Shown here: positions 52,994-63,607 of the stretch, piece by piece | Numbering within the stretch: the stretch's first letter is position 1 | How the letters are laid out: every line of letters starts with the position of its first letter | NCBI RefSeq assembly: GCF_905220415.1 | Contig: NC_059541.1 | Coordinates: forward strand, 11,792,501 to 11,856,500 | DNA length: 64,000 bases | From: Colias croceus | Taxonomy: Eukaryota; Arthropoda; Insecta; Lepidoptera; Pieridae | Reading direction: 5' to 3' | Position numbers and translations under genes: made by a program | Notes under the pieces: model-generated | What the model saw: the letters and a program-made list of their open reading frames with translations, nothing else | Told to the model about the DNA's origin: nothing | The model's database searches: none

Positions 52994-55948
52994 ATGATTG
53001 ACTTACGAGTTATTCAGGACATAGATAGTTCCAGTAATAAAATATGTCAAATTAAAGATTCACCAGAATTCTGCACAGATATTCTTTCTCATTCAGACCT
53101 CAATGTGATTGCAACCAACATAAGAAGTCTTAATAAGAATTTTGACAGCTTTTTAATAACTATGGCTCGTACCAAAATTGAATTTGACGTTATAATTCTA
53201 ACCGAGTGCTGGCTGACTCCTCATTCTATCATCAACCAAATGAATAACTATAACTCGTTCCACACGTCAAAGCATAGTAATAGAGCTAGCGGAATAGTGA
53301 TTTACGTAAAAAATAATTTAACAGCTATAGCAAGGGAACTCGAAATTACCGATTGTGTAAACCTATACATTGAAATATCTGATTTCTTTTCAATCCTTGC
53401 GGTTTACAGATCACCCTCTTTAAATCCAAACCTTTTCCTTCAATCTTTATCTCAAACCTTACGTTGTCAAAAAAACTTTCCTTGTCACATCTTCACCGGA
53501 GACATAAATATTGATATACTCCCCACATCACAAACACAAGATACTTCTTCTGAATATCTTTGTATCATGGCTGAACTAGGTTATGAAAGTGATATCAACG
53601 TCCCTACTCACAATAAAACATGTCTCGACCATATATTCACTAAAACTCAACTCGATAAAATCCCAATAGTTTGTAAATCAGATGTTACCGACCACGATCT
53701 TGTTATGTTGGGGATTAGTAACAGTAAACATAAAATCTCGAACTCGAAACGCATTCATAAAAAAATAAATATAGACGCCGTGAAGCAAGATCTTCTTCTG
53801 GTGGATTGGAGTCAGGTCCTTAATTGCAATTCAGCATCAGTTGCAGCCGAAACTTTCATGACGAATATTACCGACATCATAGGAAAACACTCTAGTATGA
53901 ACATAATCAGCCGTTCTAAAAACACTCTAAAGCCCTGGATGACTCCAGGTTTAATCCGATGTGGTAGGCACAAAGACAAATTACATTCCGAATTGCGAAA
54001 GGACCCCGAAAACCCCATAAAAAAGCGAATTTTCTCACGCTACAGAAACTTTTACATCTCTCTCTTGCGACGTCTCAAAGATGAATTCGACAGCAAAACA
54101 CTTTCTGAAAATAAAAATAACCCCCGACCTTACTGGGAAGCCATAAAACGCATAGCACATTTAAATAGCTCAAAAACTTGTTCTTCTGGCCTTTTAAATA
54201 TCAAAACCGATCCTCTTGAATCGGTAAACATTTGCAACAATTATTTTTCAAATATCGGTCAAAATCTTGCTACTTCAAAGCTAAATCAATTGAATACCAC
54301 AGAAGAATCTCTTGCTTCAAACTTCATTCCATCGAATTCTCCGGTTGACTCGTTCTTTTTGAACCCTACGGACGAAAAAGAAGTCCTGGACATCATTAAT
54401 GGTCTTTGTAGAAATAGCGCACCAGGATACGACAATATAAATAATGATTTTATAAAAAAGATAGCGAGCTGCATATTGTTACCCTTGACATCAATCATTA
54501 ATCTCAGCATGTCATCAGGTGTTTTCCCGGAGGTATGGAAATCTTCAATTATTACCCCGATACATAAATCTGGTCCCGCTTCGGAACCTAGTAATTTTAG
54601 ACCAATCTCTCTACTTCCCAGTTTTTCCAAAATTTTGGAAAGATGTGTAAACAAAAGATTGGTCTCTTTTCTGGAATCACATAACCTCCTAGCTGGGCAT
54701 CAGTATGGCTTCCGTAAAGGAAAATCTACTGAAAATGCCGTCTCTGAGTTAGTGAACACAATAAGCTCTTCCCTAGACAGCGGGCAGGTATGTGTTGGAG
54801 TATTTCTTGATTTGAGTAAGGCCTTCGACACCGTCTCAGTTCCAATCTTGATTAGGAAATTGGAAGGTGTTGGTATAAGAGGATGTGCACTGGATTGGTT
54901 CAGAAGCTACCTTCAGGGAAGAACGCAGCGTGTGAGAATTAACTCGTACATTAGTTCGCCAGATCGCGTCACGTTTGGTGTTCCCCAAGGGAGCATTCTC
55001 GGACCGATCCTCTTCCTAATATACTTAAACGATCTCATTTCTCTCCCTCCTACCGATGCAAATATTATATGTTATGCAGACGATACTGCGATTTTATTTC
55101 ATGGCCCAAGCTGGGCTGAAGTTTTTCATAAAAGCCAAAAAGGTATGTCCCAAATTATGTTGTGGCTTAATAATAATCTCCTCTCCCTCAATGCTACCAA
55201 GACGAAATTTCTATGCTTTCATAAAACCAGGGCAACAGCTCCTAAATCTCTCCCAAAATTTTTCATTCACATGTGCGGTAAATCTACTCACCACGATAGC
55301 CGTGGCAGCAGCTGTAATTGTGATCAAATTACCAGGTCAGATTCTATAAAATACCTTGGTGTTATACTGGACGAAAAACTCACCTTTAATGAGCATATTA
55401 ACGCCATGTCAACTCGAACAAGACGCCTGATTTATATAATGAAAACTCTCAGAACCAAAGTCGATAAACACCAACTTATGACCATATATAAGGTATTATG
55501 TCAATCATTAATAACCTACTGCATTTCTGTATGGGGAGCCGCCTCAGCCTCGGTTATTATCAAACTAGAGAGAGCTCACCGTTCCATTTTAAAAGTTATG
55601 CTGCGAAAGCCCCCAATCTATCCTACAGTGTCTCTCTACAGGGATGCTAATGTTTTAAATGTTAGAGGACTTTATATTTTACATGCAATCATCTCAATGC
55701 ACAAAAAACTCTTAAAATCTAACTTTTACTCCAATACATCGAAACGGCTATTAAGAGCACCAACCCCATTGACCAAATGTTTCTTTTCCAAACGTTTTCA
55801 AAATTTTATGTTCCCATACTTGTATAACAAATTCAGTAAACTTGTTAACTTCCGGCAATACACATTACTCAATATTAAATCTAAATTGATAAGCATTCTA
55901 GTGTCCAAAGACTATAAGCAGACAGAACAGATTCTAAGAATACTTTAA
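52994..55948 (+). CDS. LINE ORF2: endonuclease and reverse transcriptase
   Basis: A 984-residue intact frame. The N-terminal apurinic-type endonuclease has VIATNIRSLNKNFDSF, VIILTECWL, FTGDINIDILP, HNKTCLDHIFTK and SDVTDHDLVMLG. The reverse transcriptase has NFRPISLLPSFSKILE, HQYGFRKGKSTENAV, GVFLDLSKAFDTV, TFGVPQGSILGPILFLIYLN and the catalytic YADD at 694-697. The C-terminal region with SLITYCISVWGAASAS is shared with the truncated copies at 24605 and 40496. The protein nicks target DNA and primes reverse transcription of the LINE RNA. It starts 2 nt after the middle ORF stop. Confidence 0.93.
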   Translation: MIDLRVIQDIDSSSNKICQIKDSPEFCTDILSHSDLNVIATNIRSLNKNFDSFLITMARTKIEFDVIILTECWLTPHSIINQMNNYNSFHTSKHSNRASGIVIYVKNNLTAIARELEITDCVNLYIEISDFFSILAVYRSPSLNPNLFLQSLSQTLRCQKNFPCHIFTGDINIDILPTSQTQDTSSEYLCIMAELGYESDINVPTHNKTCLDHIFTKTQLDKIPIVCKSDVTDHDLVMLGISNSKHKISNSKRIHKKINIDAVKQDLLLVDWSQVLNCNSASVAAETFMTNITDIIGKHSSMNIISRSKNTLKPWMTPGLIRCGRHKDKLHSELRKDPENPIKKRIFSRYRNFYISLLRRLKDEFDSKTLSENKNNPRPYWEAIKRIAHLNSSKTCSSGLLNIKTDPLESVNICNNYFSNIGQNLATSKLNQLNTTEESLASNFIPSNSPVDSFFLNPTDEKEVLDIINGLCRNSAPGYDNINNDFIKKIASCILLPLTSIINLSMSSGVFPEVWKSSIITPIHKSGPASEPSNFRPISLLPSFSKILERCVNKRLVSFLESHNLLAGHQYGFRKGKSTENAVSELVNTISSSLDSGQVCVGVFLDLSKAFDTVSVPILIRKLEGVGIRGCALDWFRSYLQGRTQRVRINSYISSPDRVTFGVPQGSILGPILFLIYLNDLISLPPTDANIICYADDTAILFHGPSWAEVFHKSQKGMSQIMLWLNNNLLSLNATKTKFLCFHKTRATAPKSLPKFFIHMCGKSTHHDSRGSSCNCDQITRSDSIKYLGVILDEKLTFNEHINAMSTRTRRLIYIMKTLRTKVDKHQLMTIYKVLCQSLITYCISVWGAASASVIIKLERAHRSILKVMLRKPPIYPTVSLYRDANVLNVRGLYILHAIISMHKKLLKSNFYSNTSKRLLRAPTPLTKCFFSKRFQNFMFPYLYNKFSKLVNFRQYTLLNIKSKLISILVSKDYKQTEQILRIL

Positions 55949-56776
55949 CTGTACAATTGTGTAAATAAGCATATAACTTTTATTATGTATTATTAGTATT
56001 ATTTTAAGTGACCATACCGTACTGATGTTCAAAGTTGCATTGTATTAATGTATTATACGTGTTGGACCCTATGTGAACCTCCATTTTTATTGTATAATCG
56101 TTTTATGGCCCCGCGAGACAGGCTGTGCCTAGTGCGGGGTCCGCTGTCGTAATCTGTACTCATTTTAATAACCCTCTTTTGGCAAATAAATATAATTTTA
56201 TTTATTTTTTTATTTTTTTTTTTTTTTGCAAGTGACTACTATCAAGCTGATTTTCCGTTTGTAGCTTTATTTTGATGAGACACCGAATAATTTCGTGTAC
56301 GAAACTCTCGATTGTGGTAGCTAATGGAGATAACAAGGATAAAATTTTTTGATTTGATGGTTCTCAAATATTTATTACGCAATTTGTAGGACAATATGTC
56401 TGTTGAATTATATAAACATTAATTAAGTGAAAACAAAAAAATCAGCTTGTTAGTAATCATTTATGATGACCTCGTTATCGATACACTTTGGAAAGGGGGA
56501 CTCTTTGAACCAACCATAGATTTTGTAGGACAAATATTTTTTCGAATAATTTAGGTAATTATCTTGAGATTGAACAAAAAAAAAACTCAGTTAGTAATAA
56601 AATATATTTGAGAACCATCAAATCAAAAATTTTTATCCTTATTATCTCTGTTAGCTACCACAATCGAGACTTTCGTACACGAAATTATTGGGCGTCTCAT
56701 CATCAAAATAAAGCTACAAACGGAAAATTAGCTTGATAGTAGTCACTTTCAAAAATGGGCGATGTATCCTGAACTA

Positions 56777-57261
56777 ATTCACTTTTTCTCTATTCAAAAC
56801 AATAAAAGAAAATTGTCCTTTTTCTTTATTGTATCATTTCAAACTACCTACAATGTAAAAGTTTAAGTTTAATTTTCTATTCGAACTTTAATCCAATGCG
56901 CTTTACAATACATATTCATGCCAATTAAATACTCACGTAAACTTGAATCGATTTATCGTGAGTATCGAGCACCGATTCGTGTGGATAAATCATTACTTAC
57001 GTCCAGAAGACAAAACACTTTTATTTTGTGAAAAGTATAATCAACTGCAACCATTATTATAACTGATATACAATAAACAACTGGAGACTCACAATCACGC
57101 TCAAAACTCTGCCCTACACATAAGGCAGAGTTTTCTAATGAGCGATACAATAGACTTTGAACACTACTGACACGAAGTAAGGTGTTCATTTCAATTGATG
57201 TTTTATACATGGCGGATGGCGAGCTATATCCATTTTAATAGGCGATTTTAATTTCAATACG
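56777..57261. other. Paralogous end block and spacer
   Basis: 56777-56903 matches 31222-31397 (TTCACTTTTTCTCTATT, CTACAATGTAAAAGTTTAAG, AACTTTAATCCAATG). From there to 57261 no gene or clear repeat is seen. A doubled AAAACTCTGCC/GGCAGAGTTTT (57104-57133) forms a small hairpin. Confidence 0.5.
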
Positions 57262-57404
57262 TCAATGTAATCTCTATATAAAAAAGAATCCCTATTTCCC
57301 TTGGTTGGCATCACGCGTGAACATCCGTTTGCTTGAAGTACGAGAATGGTTCTTATGTAGAGAAAACTTAAATATGTACCACGGGCGAAGACAAATAAAC
57401 TGAC

Positions 57405-57479
57405 CGGTCGCTAGTTGTTCGCTCCCGGCCGCGCTCGGGCGCGTGTCGTCTTGCTTCTTCCAACTGACCCAGTTTTATC
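57405..57479 (-). CDS. Candidate 25-codon internal exon of the zinc-finger gene
   Basis: On the minus strand a good acceptor (ATATTATTTGCAG) opens a 75-nt frame with LGQLEEARRHAPERGRERTT and a GTCAGT donor. It starts and ends in the phase needed between an alternative donor at 60749 and the exon 45930-46153, and its Arg/Glu content matches the next exon. Its 3' end overlaps a decayed family E Helitron (57262-57420). It could be chance. Confidence 0.35.
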
Positions 57480-58145
57480 CTGCAAATAATATATTTTATG
57501 TTGAAATACTATATTATAACATAATAAGATATTTGATAGTGAGCGAAATATTAGAAACATTTTTTGGAAATTTGGACAATTATTGAAAATGACTCTGTAA
57601 AAAGTATCAACAATCTATATTCTATACTAATACCCTGGACACTCCATACAAAATTATCGTTTTGACAGTCACACTGTAGAGACTGCAAATGTGTGTGTTA
57701 ACGCTTTATGGTTGGCACATTTGTGACTAGCGTAAAAAAAATTCGCGTTTTTCTCTCTCTGAAATACATCCGTAAACAGCACAATATCTAACCATTTTCT
57801 ACGAAAAACGATAATCACAAATCCAAAATAATAAAATTACTTTAAGTCAATTTGATTAATGTTGTCAATCTTCGTTGCGTATCGTCCTTGCAGAAAAATG
57901 CGGACCATTTTTAGGCTGATCGTGCGGGGTGAGGTAAGTAATAATTAATTTTGGCGGGAGGCGGAGAGTGTCCGTTCTGTAGCGTTTAGCTACTATTATG
58001 TATTCTGTGCTAATATTATAAAAAAGAAAGATTTTTATGTAAGTTTATTTGTAAGGAATTTGCTCAAAAATACTGGAACTAGAGACTACTGAAGCTTTGC
58101 AATAATAAATTTATAAGTTATCAGGATAACACATGTGCTAAAGAA
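57480..58145. other. AT-rich spacer without recognisable features
   Basis: No exon with matching splice sites or repeat with ends was found. A GC-richer patch (57890-57990, GCGGGGTGAGGTAAG) is the only change in base composition. Confidence 0.4.
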
Positions 58146-58760
58146 ATATCCCACCAAAAACATAAATGTAAAAATTGGAGCCGAGTTCAATCGTTGACTT
58201 AATTTGCCAAAAAAGAAATGAGATCTAAATGTGTGCCAAGTTCTGCAGACAGTCCAGAAATTTATTTACAAAAATGTATTAAGTTCTTAGGTTGACTGAA
58301 AACTTAATTGTTTTATTTTCCCTTAGAGAACAATGTTTATTCCAAAATATAACTTTTTTAATTTGAATAATATAATTATTTTCACAAAGCAAACAACTAA
58401 TGACCTATTGAACCCCATAATTTGATGAGGCTAGTTTTTAGAACCTCACAAAATATAAACAGTATGTAAAACTAGCCTCATCAAATTATGGGGTTCAATA
58501 GGTCATTAGTTGTTTGCTTTGTGAAAATAATTATATTATTCAAATTAAAAAAGTTATATTTTGGAATAAACATTGTTCTCTAAGGGAAAATAAAACAATT
58601 AAGTTTTCAGTCAACCTAAGAACTTAATACATTTTTGTAAATAAATTTCTGGACTGTCTGCAGAACTTGGCACACATTTAGATCTCATTTCTTTTTTGGC
58701 AAATTAAGTCAACGATTGAACTCGGCTCCAATTTTTACATTTATGTTTTTGGTGGGATAT
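58146..58760. repeat. Near-perfect 293-bp inverted repeat with 29-nt loop
   Basis: Arms 58146-58438 and 58468-58760 pair base for base with a constant coordinate sum (116906), so no net insertion or deletion separates them; I found no mismatch by eye. Landmarks on each arm are CCACCAAAAACATAAATG, CTGCAGACAGTCCAGAAATT, TTAGAGAACAATGTTTATTC and TTGAACCCCATAATTTGATG. No terminal target duplication is obvious. The transcript of either strand would fold into a long hairpin. Confidence 0.92.
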
Positions 58761-60549
58761 CATTACTTTTTGTACAGAAAATTACTCTGCAAATTTGATT
58801 TACTTTATAAATATAATACTTTTTATATACGATTTTTTTTTCTTGCGGTTTCTCTGTATGGTTTGTTTAGTATTATTTTCTATATTTTCTTGTATGTTAT
58901 GAATGTCAGCGCACATTGCCCCGTCATTATCTGCAATTTTTTAAACTCGTTTTCTGTTTAAAAGATTACATGATTTTCTAAACATCCAGCGTGAATTTGT
59001 ACACACACTATTACCAAGATGCAAAGATCGTTGTAGAAGAATCGTCGCCTTACTCCATGACGTTACGGTATTGCCATGACGCGATCTTGAAATTTTACTC
59101 TAAACGCGCCTAAAGATGTTTCACTCATATTAATATTACGCAAATTAAATCATTTCGACCTTCGACGAAGCCTTCTTCCATTACACCATTTATGGTAATT
59201 ATTTTTGCATGCTTGTATTGGCTAAACATGTTTGTGCTTTATTAATATAATTGTATCACCATTGAATACCATGTTTAAAGCAAAATAAAGATTTTATTTA
59301 TTTATTTATTTATTTACACTGAAATTAAAACTAAACTAAACACTCATAAATAAAGAATAAATAAATGTGATTATGTAAAATTATATATTATTTTTAACTG
59401 TATGGGCAATAAAGGCAATATTTTTATTACAATTTTCTTTTATTATACGTTTAATAACCAAGTTTTGAATAAAGAAATCATGCAATCGAAGTAATCCGCC
59501 CTAGCGATACTAGCGCGAGTGAGTGTGATGTCAGAGGCGCTTCGAATCTACAGACGTTTCGTCCTAAAATATGTAAACTTCAATAATCTATATCTCAGTC
59601 ATTTATTGATGGATTTCAAAATTTTTTTCGGCCACTGATTAGTTTTGATCTATTTTTTAAGACTAGTAAGGTGAATATACTATTTTCTTTTTTTTTAAAC
59701 TTTTCCATTTTTCCATACAAACAAAATTTATGTCATTGAAAAAAAAATTAAATACAAATAAATTCAGTATTTTCTGATTTTTTCCTATGTACACTCACTA
59801 TTACCTAGTTGATTACAAAATTTGAACTTTCTAGGTCATCTGGAAGTGGGTTAGGTTTTGTATATGTCTATAAGTCAGTCAGTCTTAAAAATTGCGATTT
59901 TTGGATATTAATATCTACGCAACTGTTTAATCTGTATTTATGAAATTTAAGGTTCTTGTTTATCTTGAGGTCCTCTTGATATGTACCAAATTTGGTTTGT
60001 ATAACTTAAATAGTTTTCGAGTTATAAGGGGGTGAAAAGTGGCTCGAAATGGTTCGTGTAAATATACACACGGCTGCTGCTCGCCAGTTCTCTTCGCTTG
60101 AACTCGGCTTGACACGCTGCCGCGTGTCTAGATGTACTTGACTTTGCCGGGGGGTTCACAATGAAAAATGAAAATGCGCGAATGAAACCGCGCGGCAGAG
60201 CTAGTAGTAAAGCTATACTGTTAAATCTTGGAAGTGATATTCAAAATTCTAATAGATATTATTTTGCCACACACTCAGTCCCTAAAAATGTGAATAACAC
60301 AACAGTTATAATATTTCGTTTTTAATTTATTGAAGTTATACTTATTCTTTTGGCGCGATGGAGAAAAATGATGAGAGTGAATTTTTACGATGCGCGCGCA
60401 CACCGACACCTAAATTTAACAGCATGAAGTTAGTTCTAGGTGGTATGAAAATTGATAACTATGTTCAAGTTGTATATTCTAGTATTTTTTCCATGCGCCA
60501 AAGAAGTATAACTTCTAACGCGTGTACATAAGTACACACACTCTTTTTT
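58761..60549. other. AT-rich stretch with a LINE tail
   Basis: 59150-59316 (GCCTTCTTCCATTACACC ... AAAATAAAGATTTTATTTAT then (TTTA)n) is the 3' end of a plus-strand LINE. Near 60060-60205 a GC-rich Helitron-like end (GCGCGAATGAAACCGCGCGG, then AGCTAG before T) is seen. No gene is recognised. Confidence 0.5.
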
Positions 60550-60710
60550 AAGCTATTGCATAGCTTCTATCGCGGGCCTTGAGCGCGGGGACCGAATCGA
60601 GAAATTCCGTAACGAAAAAACCTCACGCTCCCCACTCAGACGGGCGGAGGTGTGGCTTGAAGGCATAGCATGCAATAGCTTTACCGCAGCAGTCCCCGAT
60701 TGCCATACGT
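60550..60710 (+). repeat. 160-nt structured repeat ending in oligo-T, copy 2
   Basis: It starts AAGCTATTGCATAGCTTC, contains GAGAAATTCCGTAACGAAAA and GGTGTGGCTTGAAGGCATAG, and ends CAGTCCCCGATTGCCATACG followed by a T run (60711-60719). It is about 92% identical to 37460-37620 by eye. It lies 20 bp beyond the terminal exon of the zinc-finger gene, on the other strand. Confidence 0.6.
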
Positions 60711-60729
60711 CTTTTTTTTAATTGTGTAT

Positions 60730-63607
60730 CTAGTGCATAGAATGGAACCTGTTAGCCAACGCGTCAAAGTGATGTCTATCAGCCCGGCGCCGCTCGTTGA
60801 GCGACGACATTAGTTCTTGCACGCGCGGGTCGTGAGCGTCCAACTTCAACTTCTTGCTTTTCTTACCTGCAAATAATTATTTTATTATATACGAGGTTGT
60901 TAAATAATTGGATTTTGTTCGGGACTATGTCTGTGTAGGATACAAGTCCTTTCATTTTGTCTACTTAATGTAATTTTACTCAATTGAATAATGACTCAAT
61001 TACACTGAATTTATTTTTCGGTGATTAAAACGCGTAAACAACTAGTGAAATTTTGCTTTACTCAAAGAAGTTGAAAATGTCAAAATCATAATCACTCTTT
61101 ATCTACAGTTATTTTTCTATTTATCTTTCTACTAATCCAATACAAAATTCACTAACTCTTCTTCTTCTTAACAGGCTCGCTGTCCGAATCGCTGGAGCTG
61201 CTCGACGAGCTGCTGCTGCTGTCTTTCTTCCTTTTACTCTTCTTCTTCTTCTCCTTTCTCTTCTTCTCTTCTTCCTTCGGCGGGCTCTTGGTCTTCGTGT
61301 GGAAGCCATCTTTGTTGAATGTTATAGTGTGTGCCGTGTAGGCGTGGTTCTTGTCGTCGATAGATTTGTTCTTCTTGCCGCGAGTTTTTTCGAATGCTTT
61401 TTGCCGGTCCGACATCCAGTCGGTTTCCCAGTGCGGGTTTTGTTCTACGAAGTTCTGGAATTAAATTAATATATTGGAATAATACGAAACAAACCATACA
61501 AAAAACGGTATTAGAATCGAATTACAACCATGAAATTCACCAGAAGCTACGTAAGTACGATAGAATAATACGTCTTTCGCGTAACATTCGATTGAAATAT
61601 TTAATTCTTATTTAAGTCAGGTAACGTCTAGATGAGCCAGTATATAAAAATGGTACATACTTATTTTCTTTGATACCATACGAAAAAGTTATTATCATTA
61701 TTTTCCTAAAGTTTCACACTTTTACAATCTTCAAAGATCTCAAAAATATGAATAGTAATTAATTATTTAATATAACGTTACATTACCGTATAGTTTTTAG
61801 CGTGCACGATGGATTTGAGATGAGCGGATGCACAATGCAAGTCACCGATGAACTGGTCACACAGCTTGCAGTACCACGCAGTAGACGGCACGAAGAACTG
61901 CAGACCTGTATAGACAAGAAAATTTAAAGTTGTGACCATTTATTTATGAAAATTTAAAAAATATTTTCAGCTTCTTAACAATCATGTAAGCAAGTACATA
62001 ATATAGTCAATCGATACATAAGTTGAAACACATCAATAAGAAAATTAGATTAGCAACTCGCCTTTGATAGGTGTTCTCTTTGTAGGAGCGGATGAAAACG
62101 TTTGAAATCCTTCATTAACTCCCGTCACAGAATGCCACGGCGCTTCCATGTGCGCTGCTGCACTCCTGCAATAATACAACATACAAATTACAAGTTATAA
62201 TGTAGCGTCATATACGTGATTTTTTATAGGAGTTCCACAAGGACGTAAACTAGAGCCTTTGATATTCCTTAACCATAACATTGATGAATGTCATCATTTC
62301 AGTTAGCAAATAATTATTAATAGTAGAAAATAACTTACTTATGATGCGCCGCCGAATGTAAATGGTTCAGGTAGTCCTTAGCGGTCGGAGGGAACTCGTT
62401 GCACACACGACACCAATGCATCTCCGGATCGTAGTACACATAGTTGAATTTCTTGTTGGACGGGGACCTATAATATGTTCTCTAGTTAATTTTCCGTCCA
62501 AATTACAAATATTTATATATATTACACATTAAATATTACCAACGAACCGATCATAATAACGTTATGTGAAGTGATTCATTTCAAAGATGGAGTATGGAAC
62601 GCAATGTTATGTAATAACCTTGTACTGAAAATAAAAGGGTAAATAAAACCAAAGAGAAATTGATCACATTTAATTTCCCAATTAAATTACAAATATCTAC
62701 TTATAAGGAAAATTACACATCTACAGTAAAATAACAATTGTTCATAAACAAAACAGAAAAGTATTACATAAACTTATAAATCTATTTATTCTTCAAAGCC
62801 ATTAACAAAATAAAGCTGTCAATCATAAAAACATCTTCAATGTTGGTTGTTTCATCCAGGTGCTCACCGCAAACAAATCATCCTCCGCAATAGACGTCTC
62901 GAAGCACTATATCAAAGCTAAAGCCATTGTGTCGTAGAAGCAAATCATTCCCTCTATAAATTGAATTATAATAAAACTATACATTACTTACCTTAAAAAA
63001 GAAGAAAATAAAAACAGAAATATCAACTTTATTCATAAAAACATTTTGAAATTTTGCTTATATATTTTATTGCAAGTACCAAATAATAATATAAAAAAAT
63101 AATCGTAAAACAAACCTGGACTTTCGTTTAGAGCCGCGATCAGGCGAATCGTCAGATACCGGTATCTCTGCAGCCTCCTCACCGATGATGCCGTTCAACA
63201 TGTCTACCACATTGTTGATAGTCTTCAGTTTATTCTGTATCTCCAACTAGACAAACGCAAGGCAAGTTGATGCAAGGTAAGACAAAAGTTTCATTTGTGA
63301 ACAAGCACCATAAGGAGGCAAGCATTAATTTCTTTATTAAAAATTTACAGGTAGCATATAAAGAAATTGATTCACATCATATATTTTATTTTATAAGCAA
63401 AACTAAACCAAACCTGCAGCTTAGTATTTTCCTTTAGAAAGCGTTTAGTATCGGGACTAGGGGAGCGTTTAGAATCGCCCCGAAGCTCGTTCCGTTGATC
63501 TTTCAATGTGTCCAATTCTTTTTTGAGGATTGCACTTTTCTTTATGTAGTCCTCGCGTTGTTTCGATAGAGCAGCTTTCTGGTGACGCATTTCCGATTCG
63601 ATGGCCG
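60730..63607 (-). CDS. Matrin-type zinc-finger protein, ZNF318-like (5' end outside the window)
   Basis: Exons on the minus strand are 63414-63607, 63116-63246, 62339-62467, 62062-62165, 61787-61905, 61157-61454 and 60730-60866, all in phase. The protein has a coiled coil (HQKAALSKQREDYIKKSAI, LEIQNKLKTINNVVDMLN), then two U1-like C2H2 fingers: WCRVCNEFPPTAKDYLNHLH-SAAHH and WYCKLCDQFIGDLHCASAHL-KSIVH. ENPHW-type NFVEQNPHWETDWMSDRQK, a basic stretch and a poly-Ser/acidic tail follow, ending FDALANRFHSMH. The two-finger arrangement and spacing resemble ZNF318 (fly CG9776 possibly), nuclear proteins linked to transcription and RNA. One intron (62061 side) uses a GC donor. The terminal exon may be one of two 3' ends; see the exons at 42201-46153. 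Confidence 0.8.

Larger units (their letters stand above)
50908..56227 (+). mobile_element. Full-length LINE (CR1/jockey superfamily) with three open frames
   Basis: About 5.3 kb lie between the halves of the foldback element: a 5' UTR of about 450 nt, ORF1 (51362-52423), a middle ORF (52383-52991), ORF2 (52994-55948), and a 3' UTR with GACCCTATGTGAACCTCC. The tail is ATAATTTTATTTATTTTTTT and a T run. All three frames are intact, so the copy is young and may be active. The clade (possibly Daphne/CR1-like, from the PHD-FP ORF1) is an inference. Confidence 0.85.
50887..56776. repeat. Foldback element TAGTTCAGG, copy split by a full-length LINE
   Basis: TAGTTCAGGATACATCGCCC at 50887 and its inverse ending at 56776 are flanked by the 3-bp repeat ATT (50884-50886, 56777-56779). 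The paralogous block at 31217-31230 has the single site GAAGATTCAC. The LINE entered just after CGCCCA (50907); the element resumes at 56228 with GCAAGTGACTACTATCAAGC. Confidence 0.85.

Noticed and set aside
61121..61497. Alternative frames (RRRKKRRRERRRR, EEGRREEEKGEEEEE) over the Lys/Ser-rich exon
   Set aside because: They are shifted readings of exon 61157-61454, whose frame joins correctly to its neighbours.
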